From: Andalucia godoyi
Lineage: Eukaryota > Discoba > Jakobea > Jakobida > Andaluciidae
DNA: 64,000 bases
Assembly (NCBI GenBank): GCA_009859145.1
Contig: VRVR01000049.1
Coordinates: forward strand, 1-64,000
Direction: 5' to 3'
The notes below the pieces were generated by a model. The model ran no database searches and had not been told where the DNA came from. It worked only from the letters and a program-made list of their open reading frames with translations. Positions 63,827 through 64,000 of the stretch are shown here, piece by piece. Each line of letters begins with the position of its first letter. The stretch's first letter is position 1. The translations under genes were made by a program, and so were the position numbers.

Positions 63827-64000
63827 ATGATGTTTTTGGAATCAGAAAAGGTGAAGACTGTGTACTTTTTTAGACACGCAGAAGCAACACACAATGCGGC
63901 GTCCAAGGCTTCGGCAGCGGATCACGGGACGGCAAGCCGACTGTCTGCGTTCCTTGATCCTGCACATATTGATGCGCGATTGACAGAAACGGGAATTGCT
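63827..64000 (+). CDS. Histidine phosphatase (phosphoglycerate-mutase-like), N-terminal part
   Basis: The frame begins with two ATGs at 63827 and runs off the window end. The product start (MMFLESEKVKTVYFFRHAEA, then THN) carries the catalytic RHG-type motif, here RHAE, of the histidine phosphatase superfamily. The next 40 residues (SAFLDPAHIDARLTETG) match the usual DxxLTxxG element. It is likely a small phosphatase of the SixA/PGM-like group; the substrate cannot be inferred from this piece. Confidence 0.82.
   Translation, partial: MMFLESEKVKTVYFFRHAEATHNAASKASAADHGTASRLSAFLDPAHIDARLTETGIA

Noticed and set aside
1-64000. CRISPR array, bacterial operon or plasmid features
   Set aside because: The telomere, gamma-tubulin, HOPS and V-ATPase genes and tRNAs with eukaryotic features show this is a nuclear chromosome; no spaced repeats of CRISPR type were seen.

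Overview
The window is a chromosome end of a compact, intron-poor unicellular eukaryote. It opens with about 171 bp of CCCTAA telomere repeat (C-rich strand 5' to 3', so the left end). It then carries nuclear genes for gamma-tubulin, V-ATPase subunit a, the HOPS subunit VPS41, an LKB1-type kinase with a prenylation tail, PP6 phosphatase, TMEM147 and nuclear-encoded mitochondrial proteins. The genes use the standard code (TAA, TAG and TGA all end recognisable genes). Nearly all core genes are single exons separated by a few hundred bases. I cannot name the species. The gene set fits a free-living protist, and nothing marks it as animal, plant or parasite.

Region 1 (about 1-20,000) is the subtelomere. 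It holds unrecognised genes (1461-2534, 4974-5354, 10325-11440, 12002-12727), secreted or membrane proteins (13459-14560, 17324-19513) and clearly broken genes: 201-1157, 3190-3747, a DUF1917/Bles03-like gene at 5825-6491, and an ISG12/IFI6-type gene at 4318-4587 with one in-frame TAG. The standout is an intact GmrSD-like DUF262+DUF1524 protein (7331-9541), a family best known from bacterial type IV restriction, here with an acidic tail and a nuclear-localisation-like C terminus. Two large imperfect hairpins (2907-2950 and 4792-4904) and a run of 17 G's lie among the decayed genes. Two genes here (13459-14560 and 14590-16592) make sense only if short introns are spliced out.

Region 2 (about 20,000-64,000) is a dense core of conserved genes: a class 3 lipase, a 1203-residue solenoid-like protein, a DDHD phospholipase, an LPCAT-like acyltransferase, a propeller-solenoid protein (possibly RIC1-like), COX10, PP6, tRNA-Glu, LKB1, ETFRF1/LYRM5, TMEM147, an RPA/RADX-like OB-fold protein, a PhyH-like dioxygenase, VPS41, NDUFA7, gamma-tubulin, p23, DDX51/Dbp6, an HVA1-type Tudor protein, ATM1/ABCB7, tRNA-Arg with an intron, COA6, V-ATPase subunit a and the start of a histidine phosphatase. 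Five of these (COX10, COA6, ETFRF1, NDUFA7, ATM1) serve mitochondrial respiration or Fe-S export. A second theme is membrane traffic and lipids (VPS41, V-ATPase a, DDHD, LPCAT, possibly RIC1).

Two sequence habits recur in the core. Many start codons are preceded by a purine-rich (GA) tract on the sense strand. A roughly 0.5-0.6 kb unrecognised repeat occurs twice in opposite orientation, at 37953-38569 and 47439-47948.
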